From: Actinomycetes bacterium
GTDB lineage: Bacteria; Actinomycetota; Actinomycetes; Actinomycetales; Microbacteriaceae
Reading direction: 5' to 3'
Assembly (NCBI GenBank): GCA_023457615.1
Contig: JAEWKY010000134.1
Span: 1-6,174 of the forward strand
DNA: 6,174 bases
Position numbers and translations under genes: made by a program. The notes beneath the pieces were generated by a model that worked only from the letters and a program-made list of their open reading frames with translations, was not told where the DNA came from and did not search any database. Positions 1-6,062 of this stretch are shown one piece after another. The stretch's first letter is position 1. Each line of letters opens with the position of its first letter.

Positions 1-53
1 ACCCCGAGGGGGTCGGCGGGCGCGGCGTGGCGATGGGGAGGGGCAGGGGTCAT
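1..53 (-). CDS. Probable start of a downstream gene, cut by the window edge
   Basis: The last bases of the dehydrogenase gene read ATGA on the minus strand. The ATG at 53-51 overlaps the TGA stop at 52-50, the classic four-base overlap of translationally coupled genes. From there the frame stays open for 17 codons (MTPAPPHRHAAPADPLG) to the edge of the window. Nothing in this short Pro/Ala-rich stretch identifies a family. No good Shine-Dalgarno sequence precedes it, which fits re-initiation after the upstream stop but also fits no gene at all. If real, it is probably co-transcribed with the dehydrogenase and belongs to the same catabolic unit; that is inference. Confidence 0.4.
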   Translation of the reverse strand, partial: MTPAPPHRHAAPADPLG

Positions 54-1069
54 GGGGAGGCACCGTTCCGAAGAGCGAGCGCCCGCTCCCAGACGGCCGC
101 ATCGAGGGGGATGCCGGCGGAGCTCCGCGCGGCACGTTCGGCGCGGGCGCGATCGCCGGGGACGGCGACCGGCGCCGCTCCCCCGCTCTCGCGCACCGCG
201 TCGAGGTACTGGGTGAGGCCGGCGAGCGACCCCGTGGCGCCGAGCGCCTCGAGCGAGAAGACGACGAAGAGGTCGCCCTTGCTCGGGGGGTGCTCGACGT
301 CGAGCGTGCCGTGCACGTCCCGGCCGAACGCCGAACCCGCGAGCACGCCGACGAGCGCCTCGAGCGCGAGCCCGAGCGCGTAGCCCTTCGCCCCGCCGAA
401 CGGCGCGACCGCTCCCTGCGCGGCGGCGGCGGCATCCGTCGTGGGGGCCCCGTCCGCGTCGATCGCCCAGCCGAGCGGCAGGGGCAGGCCGCGATCCCGG
501 TGGTCGTGCACCTTGCCCATCGACACCGCGGCGGTCGACATGTCGAGGATGAGCGGCTCGGCGAGCGTCGGGATGCCGATGCCGATCGGGTTGGTGCCCA
601 CCATCGCCGTCGCGCCGCCCCAGGGATGCACGAGCGCCTCGCTCACGGTCACCGCGAGGCCGGCGTTGCCGGACGCGACGATGCGCTCGAGGTAGGGCGC
701 GAGCATCCCCACGTGACCGGCCCCGTGGATGCTCGCGACGGCCACGCCGGTCGTGCCGACGCGCTCGAGCAGGAGGTCGAGCGCGCGGTGCGCGGCGACG
801 GGTCCGAGCGAGCGTCGCCCGTCGACCCGCAGCGCGGAGTCGGTGCGCCAGTCCAGTCCGAGCTCGACGCCCGAGACGGTCACCCCGGCGAGGAGCCGGC
901 CGACGAGCACCGGGAGGCGGCGGATGCCGTGCGACGCGTGGTCGCGCAGGTCGCCCTCGACGAGCATGGCGGCCTGCAGCTCGGCGTCGGACCGGGTCGC
1001 GCCGTGCCGGACGAGCGCGTCGGCGATGACGCCGCGCTCCTCGTCGGGGGTCACGAGCACGGTCGGCAC
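50..1069 (-). CDS. Ldh/malate dehydrogenase-type (Ldh_2 family) NAD(P)-dependent oxidoreductase
   Basis: This is a 339-residue protein of the type 2 malate/L-lactate dehydrogenase family, which also holds ureidoglycolate dehydrogenase (AllD) and 2,3-diketo-L-gulonate reductase (YiaK). These cytosolic enzymes interconvert 2-hydroxy acids and 2-oxo acids using NAD(P)(H). Family landmarks run in order: DHASHGIRRLP at 43-53, the His-rich SIHGAGHVGML at 113-123, MVGTNPIGIGIP at 156-167, LDMSTAAVSMGKV at 175-187, GWAIDADG at 200-207 and PFGGAKGYALGLALE at 223-237. By comparison with AllD, S46, H47, R51 and H119 occupy the substrate and catalytic positions. Length is normal for the family. The start is GTG at 1069, with a GAGG nine bases upstream (1082-1079). 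It is divergent from an iclR-type gene 35 bp away, its likely regulator. The substrate cannot be read from sequence; a sugar-acid or hydroxy-acid role is inferred from this context. Confidence 0.9.
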   Translation of the reverse strand: MPTVLVTPDEERGVIADALVRHGATRSDAELQAAMLVEGDLRDHASHGIRRLPVLVGRLLAGVTVSGVELGLDWRTDSALRVDGRRSLGPVAAHRALDLLLERVGTTGVAVASIHGAGHVGMLAPYLERIVASGNAGLAVTVSEALVHPWGGATAMVGTNPIGIGIPTLAEPLILDMSTAAVSMGKVHDHRDRGLPLPLGWAIDADGAPTTDAAAAAQGAVAPFGGAKGYALGLALEALVGVLAGSAFGRDVHGTLDVEHPPSKGDLFVVFSLEALGATGSLAGLTQYLDAVRESGGAAPVAVPGDRARAERAARSSAGIPLDAAVWERALALRNGASP

Positions 1070-1090
1070 GGGATCCAGCCTCGCAGCGCG

Positions 1091-1096
1091 TACCCT
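1091..1096 (+). promoter_or_regulatory. Candidate -10 element giving a leaderless iclR transcript
   Basis: TACCCT matches the actinobacterial TANNNT -10 pattern and lies eight bases before the ATG at 1105. Transcription would therefore begin at or within a base or so of the start codon. No Shine-Dalgarno sequence lies in front of this ATG, consistent with a leaderless mRNA. I see no convincing -35 hexamer. The element lies in the 35-bp divergent spacer, so a regulator bound here could control both directions. Assignment rests on pattern and spacing only. Confidence 0.45.
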
Positions 1097-1104
1097 GGGA
1101 CTCC

Positions 1105-1878
1105 ATGAACCGTCCCACGCAGCAGGACGGCGCGACCGAGCCGCCGTCCGCCGTGCGCAAGGCGCTCGGGCTGCTCGACGCGTTCACCCCGCGCACCCCC
1201 GAGCTGAGCATCCGCGAGCTGTCGCGCCTCTCCGGCGTCGCGCGGTCGACGACCCACCGGCTCGTCGGCGAGCTGATCGCCTGGGGCGCGCTCGAGCGCA
1301 CGACCGGCGGCGTGCGGCTCGGCGTCAAGCTCTTCGAGCTCGGCAGCATGGCCCCGACGTCGGTGACGCTGCGCGAGGCGGCCCTGCCCTTCGCGCATCA
1401 CCTGCACGAGGTCACGCAGCTCACCGTCAACGTCGCCATCCGCGACGGCCGGGAGATCGTCTACGTCGACAAGATCACCTCGCGCGCCCTCGAGGTGCCG
1501 CACTCCCGTCAGGGCGGGCGCAACCCGCTGCACGCGACCGGGCTCGGCAAGGCGATCCTCGCGTTCAGCGACGCCGGAGCGCTCGACGAGCTGCTCGCCG
1601 CTCCCCTTGAGGCCGTCACGCCGAAGACGATCGTCGAGCCGGGGGCCCTGCGCGCCGAGCTCGACCGCGTGCGCGAGCGGCGCGTCGCCTTCGACGTCGA
1701 GGAGTCGCGGCTCGGGCTGTTCTGCGTCGCGGCGCCGATCCTCGACTCCCGCGGCCGCGCGCTCGGGGCGATCTCGGTGACCGGCGCGACGGCGTTCGAC
1801 CAGGCGGAGCGCTTCGCCCCCGCCGTCGGCACGACGGCCCTCGCCGGCGCCGGGGCGCTGCGACCCCGCCGACGCTGA
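1105..1878 (+). CDS. IclR-family transcriptional regulator
   Basis: This is a 257-residue DNA-binding regulator with the standard IclR layout. A winged helix-turn-helix spans about 15-75; its core SIRELSRLSGVARSTTHRLV is at 35-54 and the wing TTGGVRLGVKLFELG at 66-80. A GAF-like effector domain spans about 85-250 and carries the typical LHATGLGKAILAF at 142-154 and DVEESRLGLFCVAAPI at 197-212. The family usually acts as dimers or tetramers that sense small organic acids and repress or activate an adjacent catabolic operon. The divergent Ldh-type dehydrogenase is the obvious target, matching the YiaJ/YiaK arrangement in enterobacteria; this is inference. The ATG at 1105 is preferred because it directly precedes the normal N-terminal region and has a -10 motif at leaderless distance. 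The C-terminus ends in a short Arg-rich tail (RPRRR). Its stop lies 13 bp from the convergent cdsA stop. Confidence 0.93.
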   Translation: MNRPTQQDGATEPPSAVRKALGLLDAFTPRTPELSIRELSRLSGVARSTTHRLVGELIAWGALERTTGGVRLGVKLFELGSMAPTSVTLREAALPFAHHLHEVTQLTVNVAIRDGREIVYVDKITSRALEVPHSRQGGRNPLHATGLGKAILAFSDAGALDELLAAPLEAVTPKTIVEPGALRAELDRVRERRVAFDVEESRLGLFCVAAPILDSRGRALGAISVTGATAFDQAERFAPAVGTTALAGAGALRPRRR

Positions 1879-1891
1879 CGTCCGGTGCGGC

Positions 1892-2866
1892 TCAGGCCGC
1901 CCCGAGGCTCCCCACGACCAGGAAGATCACGTAGGCGACCGCCGCCGACGGCAGGATCGAGTCGAGCCGGTCGAGGAAGCCGCCGTGGCCCGGCAGCATC
2001 GACGAGATGTCCTTGATGCCGAGGTCGCGCTTGATGAGCGACTCGGTGAGATCGCCCATCGTGCCGACGAGCGCGAGGAGCGGGCCGAGGATGAGGCCGA
2101 GCCACCACGGCTGGTCGAGCATGAGCCAGGCGAGCAGCACCGCCGCGATCGTCGCCGCGACGATCGACCCGAGGAAGCCCTCCACGGTCTTGCCGGGGCT
2201 GATGAGCGGCGCGAGCTTGTGCCGCCCGAACGCGAGCCCCGACGCGTAGGCGCCGATGTCGGTCACGACGACGATGACGATCGCCGCGAGCGTCCACCAC
2301 TCGCCGCCCGGGAGCCCGGCGAGCACGACGTAGAGGCCGGCGAGGAACGTCACGTACACCTGCACGAGCGCACCCGCGCCGATGTCGGCGAAGACCTCGC
2401 GGGCCTGCGTGTTGTGGCTCGGGCGGAACTGCTCGCCGAGGCGCCAGAGCGAGATGAGCACGACCGCGGCGAGCACCGCGAGCCACAGTCCGTCGACGCC
2501 GAAGAAGAACGCCGCGGGCACGGTGGCGACGGCGACGACCGTGGAGGCGACGCGCGGCACGTCGCGGCCGGCGAAGCGCAGCGCGCTCGCGAACTCGAAC
2601 ACCGTGAGCCCGATGAGGGCGGCCGCGAGGAACATGAAGAGCCACGTGACGAGCAGCAGGCTCACGAGGAAGAGCGCCCCGAGCACGAGTCCGATGCCGA
2701 TCGCGGCGAGCAGGTTGCGACCGACGCGCTGGTTGATGGCCTCGTTCGCCTGGTCGAACTGCGCGCGCGCCTCCTCGACGCCGTGGGCGAGGTCGTCGAG
2801 CGGGTTGTGGTGCCTCTTCGCGGCGGCGGGTTCGGGAGCCGGGGTCCCGTCGTCGGTCTCGACCAT
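1892..2866 (-). CDS. cdsA: Phosphatidate cytidylyltransferase (CDP-diacylglycerol synthase)
   Basis: CdsA converts phosphatidic acid and CTP to CDP-diacylglycerol and pyrophosphate in the cytoplasmic membrane, the branch point for phosphatidylglycerol, cardiolipin and phosphatidylinositol. The 324-residue protein begins with about 50 charged, hydrophilic residues (probably cytosolic), followed by roughly eight to nine hydrophobic segments from residue 51 to the end. The family signature is complete near the C-terminus: SLIKRDLGIKD at 276-286, then PGHGGFLDRLDS at 292-303, with the expected K-R, K-D, H-G-G and D-R-x-D residues. VTDIGAYASGLAFG at 201-214 and SPGKTVEGFLG at 223-233 are also typical. 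Translation starts at ATG 2866, which shares one base with the frr stop (TGATG), so the two are almost certainly coupled; a GAGG lies four bases upstream. The long charged N-terminal tail is common in actinobacterial homologues as I recall. No clear intrinsic terminator follows the gene. Confidence 0.96.
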   Translation of the reverse strand: MVETDDGTPAPEPAAAKRHHNPLDDLAHGVEEARAQFDQANEAINQRVGRNLLAAIGIGLVLGALFLVSLLLVTWLFMFLAAALIGLTVFEFASALRFAGRDVPRVASTVVAVATVPAAFFFGVDGLWLAVLAAVVLISLWRLGEQFRPSHNTQAREVFADIGAGALVQVYVTFLAGLYVVLAGLPGGEWWTLAAIVIVVVTDIGAYASGLAFGRHKLAPLISPGKTVEGFLGSIVAATIAAVLLAWLMLDQPWWLGLILGPLLALVGTMGDLTESLIKRDLGIKDISSMLPGHGGFLDRLDSILPSAAVAYVIFLVVGSLGAA

Positions 2867-3423
2867 CAGACCTCGAGCAGCTCGGCTTCCTTGCGCTTGA
2901 GGGCCTCGTCGATGGCCTCGATGTGGCTCTTCGTCACGGCGTCGAGCTCCTTCTCGGCGCGCGCGATGTCGTCCTCCGAGACCTCCTTGAGCAGGGCATC
3001 CAGGTCGTCCTTCGCCTTGCGGCGCACGTTGCGGATCGCGACCTTCGCGTCCTCGCCCTTGCTGCGCACGAGCTTCACGTACTCCTTGCGGCGGTCCTCG
3101 GTGAGCTCGGGCATCGTGACACGGATGATCGTGCCGTCGTTCGACGGGGTGGCTCCGAGGTGCGAGGCGGCGACGATCGCCTTCTCGATGTCCTTGAGCG
3201 CGGCCTTGTCGTAGGGCGTGATGATGAGCACCCGCGCCTCGGGGTTCTGCAGACCGGCCAGCTGCGCGAGCGGCGTCGGGGTGCCGTAGTACTCGACCAT
3301 GAGCTTCTGGAACAGCGCGGGGTTGGCGCGACCGGTGCGCACCGTCGAGAAGTCGTCCTTGGCGACCTCGACGGCCCGGTTCATCTTGTCGCGGCCCTCG
3401 GCCAGCACGTCGGCGATCGCCAT
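2866..3423 (-). CDS. frr: Ribosome recycling factor
   Basis: RRF, together with EF-G, splits the post-termination ribosome so that subunits can be reused; it is essential and cytosolic. The protein has 185 residues, the usual length. Its domain I three-helix bundle comes from residues about 1-30 and 105-185, and the small domain II from about 31-104. Visible family motifs are VRTGRANPALF at 28-38, LIITPYDKAALKDIEKAI at 66-83, PSNDGTIIRVTMPELTEDRRKE at 93-114 and VAIRNVRRKAKDDL at 128-141; R131 matches the functionally important Arg132 region of the E. coli factor. The ATG at 3423 is supported by a strong AAGGAG at 3436-3431, seven bases upstream. The stop overlaps the cdsA start by one base. 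It lies 52 bp after the EamA transporter gene, a gap that holds a candidate promoter and a hairpin over the Shine-Dalgarno sequence. Confidence 0.98.
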   Translation of the reverse strand: MAIADVLAEGRDKMNRAVEVAKDDFSTVRTGRANPALFQKLMVEYYGTPTPLAQLAGLQNPEARVLIITPYDKAALKDIEKAIVAASHLGATPSNDGTIIRVTMPELTEDRRKEYVKLVRSKGEDAKVAIRNVRRKAKDDLDALLKEVSEDDIARAEKELDAVTKSHIEAIDEALKRKEAELLEV

Positions 3424-3430
3424 GGGTGCA

Positions 3431-3448
3431 CTCCTTCGCTTCCGAAGG
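3431..3448 (-). promoter_or_regulatory. frr Shine-Dalgarno site within a small hairpin
   Basis: On the minus strand, CCTTCG (3448-3443), loop GAAG, and CGAAGG (3438-3433) form a perfect six-base-pair stem with a four-base loop. The AAGGAG Shine-Dalgarno sequence of frr (3436-3431) has its first four bases in the 3' arm. In an RNA that includes the whole hairpin the ribosome binding site would be partly masked. Stem and overlap are seen directly; a regulatory effect is inference. Confidence 0.5.
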
Positions 3449-3451
3449 TCG

Positions 3452-3479
3452 AGCTTAGGGCGTCGGCGCTGTGATTCAG
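3452..3479 (-). promoter_or_regulatory. Candidate promoter for frr-cdsA
   Basis: On the minus strand, CTGAAT (3479-3474) and TAAGCT (3457-3452) are separated by 16 bases. TAAGCT fits the TANNNT -10 pattern; the -35 shares only the TGA core with TTGACA. The predicted start is near 3445, giving a leader of about 20 bases that retains the AAGGAG site. The -35 overlaps the stop codon of the upstream transporter gene. This would let the essential frr-cdsA pair be transcribed independently of pyrH and the two genes between. Confidence 0.35.
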
Positions 3480-4339
3480 CGCGAAGCCGCGAGCAGCGCG
3501 ACGCCGACCACGACGACCCCGGCCCCGCTCAGTCGCGCGGCGGGATGCGGCTCCCGGAACAGCAGCCAGCCCGCGAGGGCGACGAACACGACGCTGAGCT
3601 CGCGCGCCGGGGCGACGATCGAGACCGGCGCGAGCTGCATCGCGAACAGGATGAGGATGTAGGACAGCGGCGAGAGCACCGCGACGACGAGCACGTCGCG
3701 CCCGTGCGTGCGCAGCACCTCGCGCACGGCCGGCCGGCGCCGCGCGGCGTACGGCGCGAGCAGCACGGCCTCCATCGCGCTCGTGCCCGCGCTGAGCAGG
3801 ATCGGCGAGATCGCGAGCGCCGTGACCGCGTGGGCGTCCCACAGCGTGTACGCCGCGATGACGACCCCGATCGCGAGACCCCAGAGCACGCCCGCGCGCG
3901 CCCTCGCCCAGTTCGCGCGTCCCCCGCCGAGGCCGATCACGACGACGCCCGCGACGACCGCGGCCGCACCGAGCAGGCCGACGACGCCCGGGCGCTCGGC
4001 GAACAGCACGATCGCGAGCAGCACGCTCAGCAGCGGCCCGGTCCCCCGCGCGAGCGGATAGACGACCGACACGTCGCCCGCGCGATATCCGGCCTGGAGC
4101 GACAGGAAGTAGAGCACGTGGAGGGCGCCGCTCACGACGGTCGCGAGGGCGAGCTCGGGCCAGGACGGCGGGTCGAGCAGCGCGGCGACGACACCCACCG
4201 GGAGCAGCACGACCGCTGCGGCCACGGCGATCAGCCAGACGAACACGGGACCGCTCACGGCCGAGCGCTTGACGACGAGGTTCCAGGTCGCGTGGGCGAG
4301 GCCGCCGGCGACGATGAGCAGGATGACGAGCCAGGACAC
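3476..4339 (-). CDS. EamA-family (drug/metabolite transporter superfamily) membrane protein
   Basis: This 287-residue protein is almost entirely hydrophobic, with about ten predicted membrane helices arranged as two EamA repeats. The repeat signatures are visible: VSVVYPLARGTGPLLSVLLA at 90-109 followed by FAERPG at 113-118 in the first half, and VSIVAPARELSVVFVALAGW at 239-258 followed by LFREPHP at 260-266 in the second. Family members include exporters and importers of amino acids, sugars and other metabolites. The substrate cannot be assigned from sequence. The start is GTG at 4339, the first start codon in frame after the DUF3097 stop (30 bp upstream), and it gives the usual SWLVILLIVAGGLAHATWN opening. 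No good Shine-Dalgarno sequence precedes it, so it may depend on coupling. It is placed between translation genes (pyrH upstream, frr downstream), which looks like gene insertion into an old operon rather than a functional link. Confidence 0.9.
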   Translation of the reverse strand: MSWLVILLIVAGGLAHATWNLVVKRSAVSGPVFVWLIAVAAAVVLLPVGVVAALLDPPSWPELALATVVSGALHVLYFLSLQAGYRAGDVSVVYPLARGTGPLLSVLLAIVLFAERPGVVGLLGAAAVVAGVVVIGLGGGRANWARARAGVLWGLAIGVVIAAYTLWDAHAVTALAISPILLSAGTSAMEAVLLAPYAARRRPAVREVLRTHGRDVLVVAVLSPLSYILILFAMQLAPVSIVAPARELSVVFVALAGWLLFREPHPAARLSGAGVVVVGVALLAASR

Positions 4340-4369
4340 GTCGCAGGACGGCTTCGGGTCGGTCGGCGG

Positions 4370-5194
4370 CTACGCGTCGCCGGCGGTGACGAAGTCGAGG
4401 AGCTCCTCGACCCGCCCGAGCAGCTCGGGCGCGAGGTCGCCGTAGCCCCGCACGGTGCCGAGGATGCGCTGCCAGGCGGCGGCGACATCCGCCGGGTCGT
4501 CGTGCGGCCAGCCGAGCGCCGCGCAGATGCCGTGCTTCCAGTCGGTGCCGCGCGGGATGTCGGGCCACGCCGCGAGCCCGAGACGCGCGGGCTTCACCGA
4601 CTGCCAGACGTCGACGAACGGATGCCCGAGCACGAGCACGCCGGGACCGGCGGCGGCCGCGGCGAGGCGGCTCTCCTTCGAGCCGGGCACGAGATGGTCG
4701 AGCAGCACCCCCGCGTGCCGCCCCGGGCCGGGGTGGAACTCCGCGAGGGCGGCCGACAGGTTGTCCGCGCCGTCGAGGAGCTCGACGACGACGCCCTCGA
4801 CGCGCAGGTCGGCGCCCCACACCTTCTCGATCAGCTCGGCGTCGTGCCGGCCCTCGACGTAGAGCCGGCTCGCACGGGCGACGCGGGCGCGCTCCTGCGG
4901 CACGGCACGGCTTCCGGATGCCGTGCGCGCGGCGGGCGCGGGCGCGGCCTTCGGAACGGTGAGCACGACGGGCTCGCCGTCGACGAGGAATCCGCCGCCG
5001 AGCGGGAACGCGCGCACGCGGCCGTGGCGGTCCTCGAGCTCGACGATCCCCTTCGCGACGCCGACCACGGCCCCGACGTAGCCGTCGGCGAGCTCGACGA
5101 CGAGGTCGCGCTCGGCCGGCACCTGCGGCACGGAGGTCTTCGCGCGTCCGCGCCAGTCACCGGCGAGGACATCCTCGCCGTAGCGGTCGGTCAC
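4370..5194 (-). CDS. DUF3097 family protein with a TOPRIM/RNase M5-like segment
   Basis: This 274-residue soluble protein resembles the actinobacterial DUF3097 family, recognised from the opening DRYGEDVLAGDWRG and the segment SRLYVEGRHDAELIEKVWG at 109-127. No function is established to my knowledge. It appears to have a beta-rich N-terminal part (about 1-80), an Ala/Pro-rich linker (81-105), and a C-terminal domain. That domain runs VEGRHDAEL (113-121), VVVELLDGADNL (135-146), VLLDHLVPGSKES (163-175) and VLVLGHPFVDVWQSVKP (186-202). The order VEG-x-x-D, then a hydrophobic strand ending in Asp plus P-G-x-x, recalls TOPRIM nucleases such as RNase M5, with E114 and D166 as candidate metal ligands; H167-L168 stands where DxD would be expected. 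That reading is inference. The start is GTG at 5194, 28 bp after the pyrH stop, without a clear Shine-Dalgarno sequence. Confidence 0.85.
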   Translation of the reverse strand: MTDRYGEDVLAGDWRGRAKTSVPQVPAERDLVVELADGYVGAVVGVAKGIVELEDRHGRVRAFPLGGGFLVDGEPVVLTVPKAAPAPAARTASGSRAVPQERARVARASRLYVEGRHDAELIEKVWGADLRVEGVVVELLDGADNLSAALAEFHPGPGRHAGVLLDHLVPGSKESRLAAAAAGPGVLVLGHPFVDVWQSVKPARLGLAAWPDIPRGTDWKHGICAALGWPHDDPADVAAAWQRILGTVRGYGDLAPELLGRVEELLDFVTAGDA

Positions 5195-5222
5195 GCGCCG
5201 ACCGCCCGGTCCAGGGCACCGC

Positions 5223-5963
5223 TCACGCGGTGACCAGCGTGCCGATCCGGGTGCCCTTGAGCGCCTTCGTGATGTTGCCCGCGGGCTCCATGCCGAAGAC
5301 GACCATCGGCATCCCGTTGTCCATGCAGAGGCTGAACGCCGTCGAGTCGACGACCTTGAGGCCCTGCACGAGGGCCTCCTGGTACGACACCTTCTCGAGC
5401 TTCTTCGCCTTCGGGTTGGTGCGCGGGTCGGAGTCGTAGACGCCGTCGACGCCGTTCTTCGCGACGAGCACCTCGGCCGCGCCGATCTCGAGGGCGCGCT
5501 GCGCGCTCACGGTGTCGGTGGAGAAGTACGGCAGGCCGGCGCCCGCGCCGAAGATGACGATGCGACCCTTCTCGAGGTGCCGCTCGGCGCGCAACGGGAT
5601 GTAGGGCTCGGCGACCTGCGTCATCGCGATCGCCGACTGCACGCGCACCTGCGCACCGGCCTGCTCGAGGAAGTCCTGCAGCGCGAGCGCGTTCATGACG
5701 GTGCCGAGCATGCCCATGTAGTCGGCGCGGCCCCGGTCCATGCCGCGCTGGCTCAGCTCCGCGCCGCGGAAGAAGTTGCCGCCGCCGACGACGATCGCGA
5801 TCTCGACGCCGCCCCGGTCGTCCTCGTCCTTGGGCGCGGCCGCGGCGATCTCGCGCGCGATGGCGCTGACGATGTCGGGGTTCACCCCGAGCGATCCGCC
5901 GCCGAACGCCTCCCCCGAGAGCTTGAGAAGGACCCTGCGACGCTTCTGCTTCTTGGGAGGCAC
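5223..5963 (-). CDS. pyrH: UMP kinase
   Basis: PyrH phosphorylates UMP to UDP with ATP, the committed step from UMP to all pyrimidine nucleotides. It is a hexameric amino-acid-kinase-fold enzyme, typically activated by GTP and inhibited by UTP. Landmarks, numbered from the chosen start: RRRVLLKLSGEAFGG at 8-22 with K14 in the phosphate-binding KLSGE, VVGGGNFFRG at 58-67, MDRGRADYMGMLGTVMNALA at 75-94 for UMP binding, FGAGAGLPYFSTDT at 138-151, and AKNGVDGVYDSDPR at 168-181. The frame is open up to 6056, but the GTG at 5963 gives a 246-residue protein with the usual short basic N-terminus; the 31 extra residues upstream look unlike the family. A GAGGA lies only two bases before this GTG and a TATCCT motif seven bases before it, so the start may be leaderless. 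It heads the minus-strand gene group and follows a terminator-like hairpin. Confidence 0.96.
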   Translation of the reverse strand: MPPKKQKRRRVLLKLSGEAFGGGSLGVNPDIVSAIAREIAAAAPKDEDDRGGVEIAIVVGGGNFFRGAELSQRGMDRGRADYMGMLGTVMNALALQDFLEQAGAQVRVQSAIAMTQVAEPYIPLRAERHLEKGRIVIFGAGAGLPYFSTDTVSAQRALEIGAAEVLVAKNGVDGVYDSDPRTNPKAKKLEKVSYQEALVQGLKVVDSTAFSLCMDNGMPMVVFGMEPAGNITKALKGTRIGTLVTA

Positions 5964-5970
5964 GGTCCTC

Positions 5971-5976
5971 AGGATA
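5971..5976 (-). promoter_or_regulatory. Candidate -10 element giving a leaderless pyrH transcript
   Basis: Read on the minus strand, TATCCT fits TANNNT and ends seven bases before the proposed pyrH GTG start at 5963. That places the transcription start at or next to the start codon. No good -35 is seen 16-19 bases upstream. The nearby GAGGA is too close to the start (two bases) to act as a normal Shine-Dalgarno site. The motif sits inside the palindrome GGATATCC (5972-5979). Evidence is pattern and spacing only. Confidence 0.4.
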
Positions 5977-6062
5977 TCCCTCGCCACGACTCGCAGCCTG
6001 CTCACAGCGGCGCCAGAGCGATCACCCGGGATGCGCGACCTACGCTGACTCCACACCGACCA

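Noticed and set aside
1075..1098. CCAG...CTGG as an IclR operator
   Set aside because: Only four bases per arm; far too weak in DNA of this GC content to call an operator.
290..1108. Plus-strand open frame opposite the dehydrogenase gene
   Set aside because: It is a shadow of the well-supported Ldh-family gene, with an Arg/Asp/Glu/His/Gly-rich product lacking any recognisable motif.
1887..1900. Hairpin GCGGC-TCAG-GCCGC between the convergent iclR and cdsA genes as a shared terminator
   Set aside because: The stem is only five base pairs, it covers the cdsA stop codon, and neither strand has a T-run after it. Termination there may be factor-dependent or lie further on.
1985..5233. Long plus-strand open frames opposite cdsA, frr, EamA and DUF3097 (409 and 644 residues)
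   Set aside because: They lie antisense to clear, conserved genes and their products are Arg/Asp/Glu/His-rich low-complexity strings, as expected from the complement of high-GC codons.
6041..6046. Plus-strand TACGCT as a -10 element
   Set aside because: No -35 is seen upstream and there is no plus-strand gene after it within the window, so it is likely chance.
5964..6056. Upstream extension of pyrH adding 31 residues
   Set aside because: The extension lacks similarity to the normal PyrH N-terminus, and the GTG at 5963 gives the expected short basic lead before RRRVLLKLSGE.
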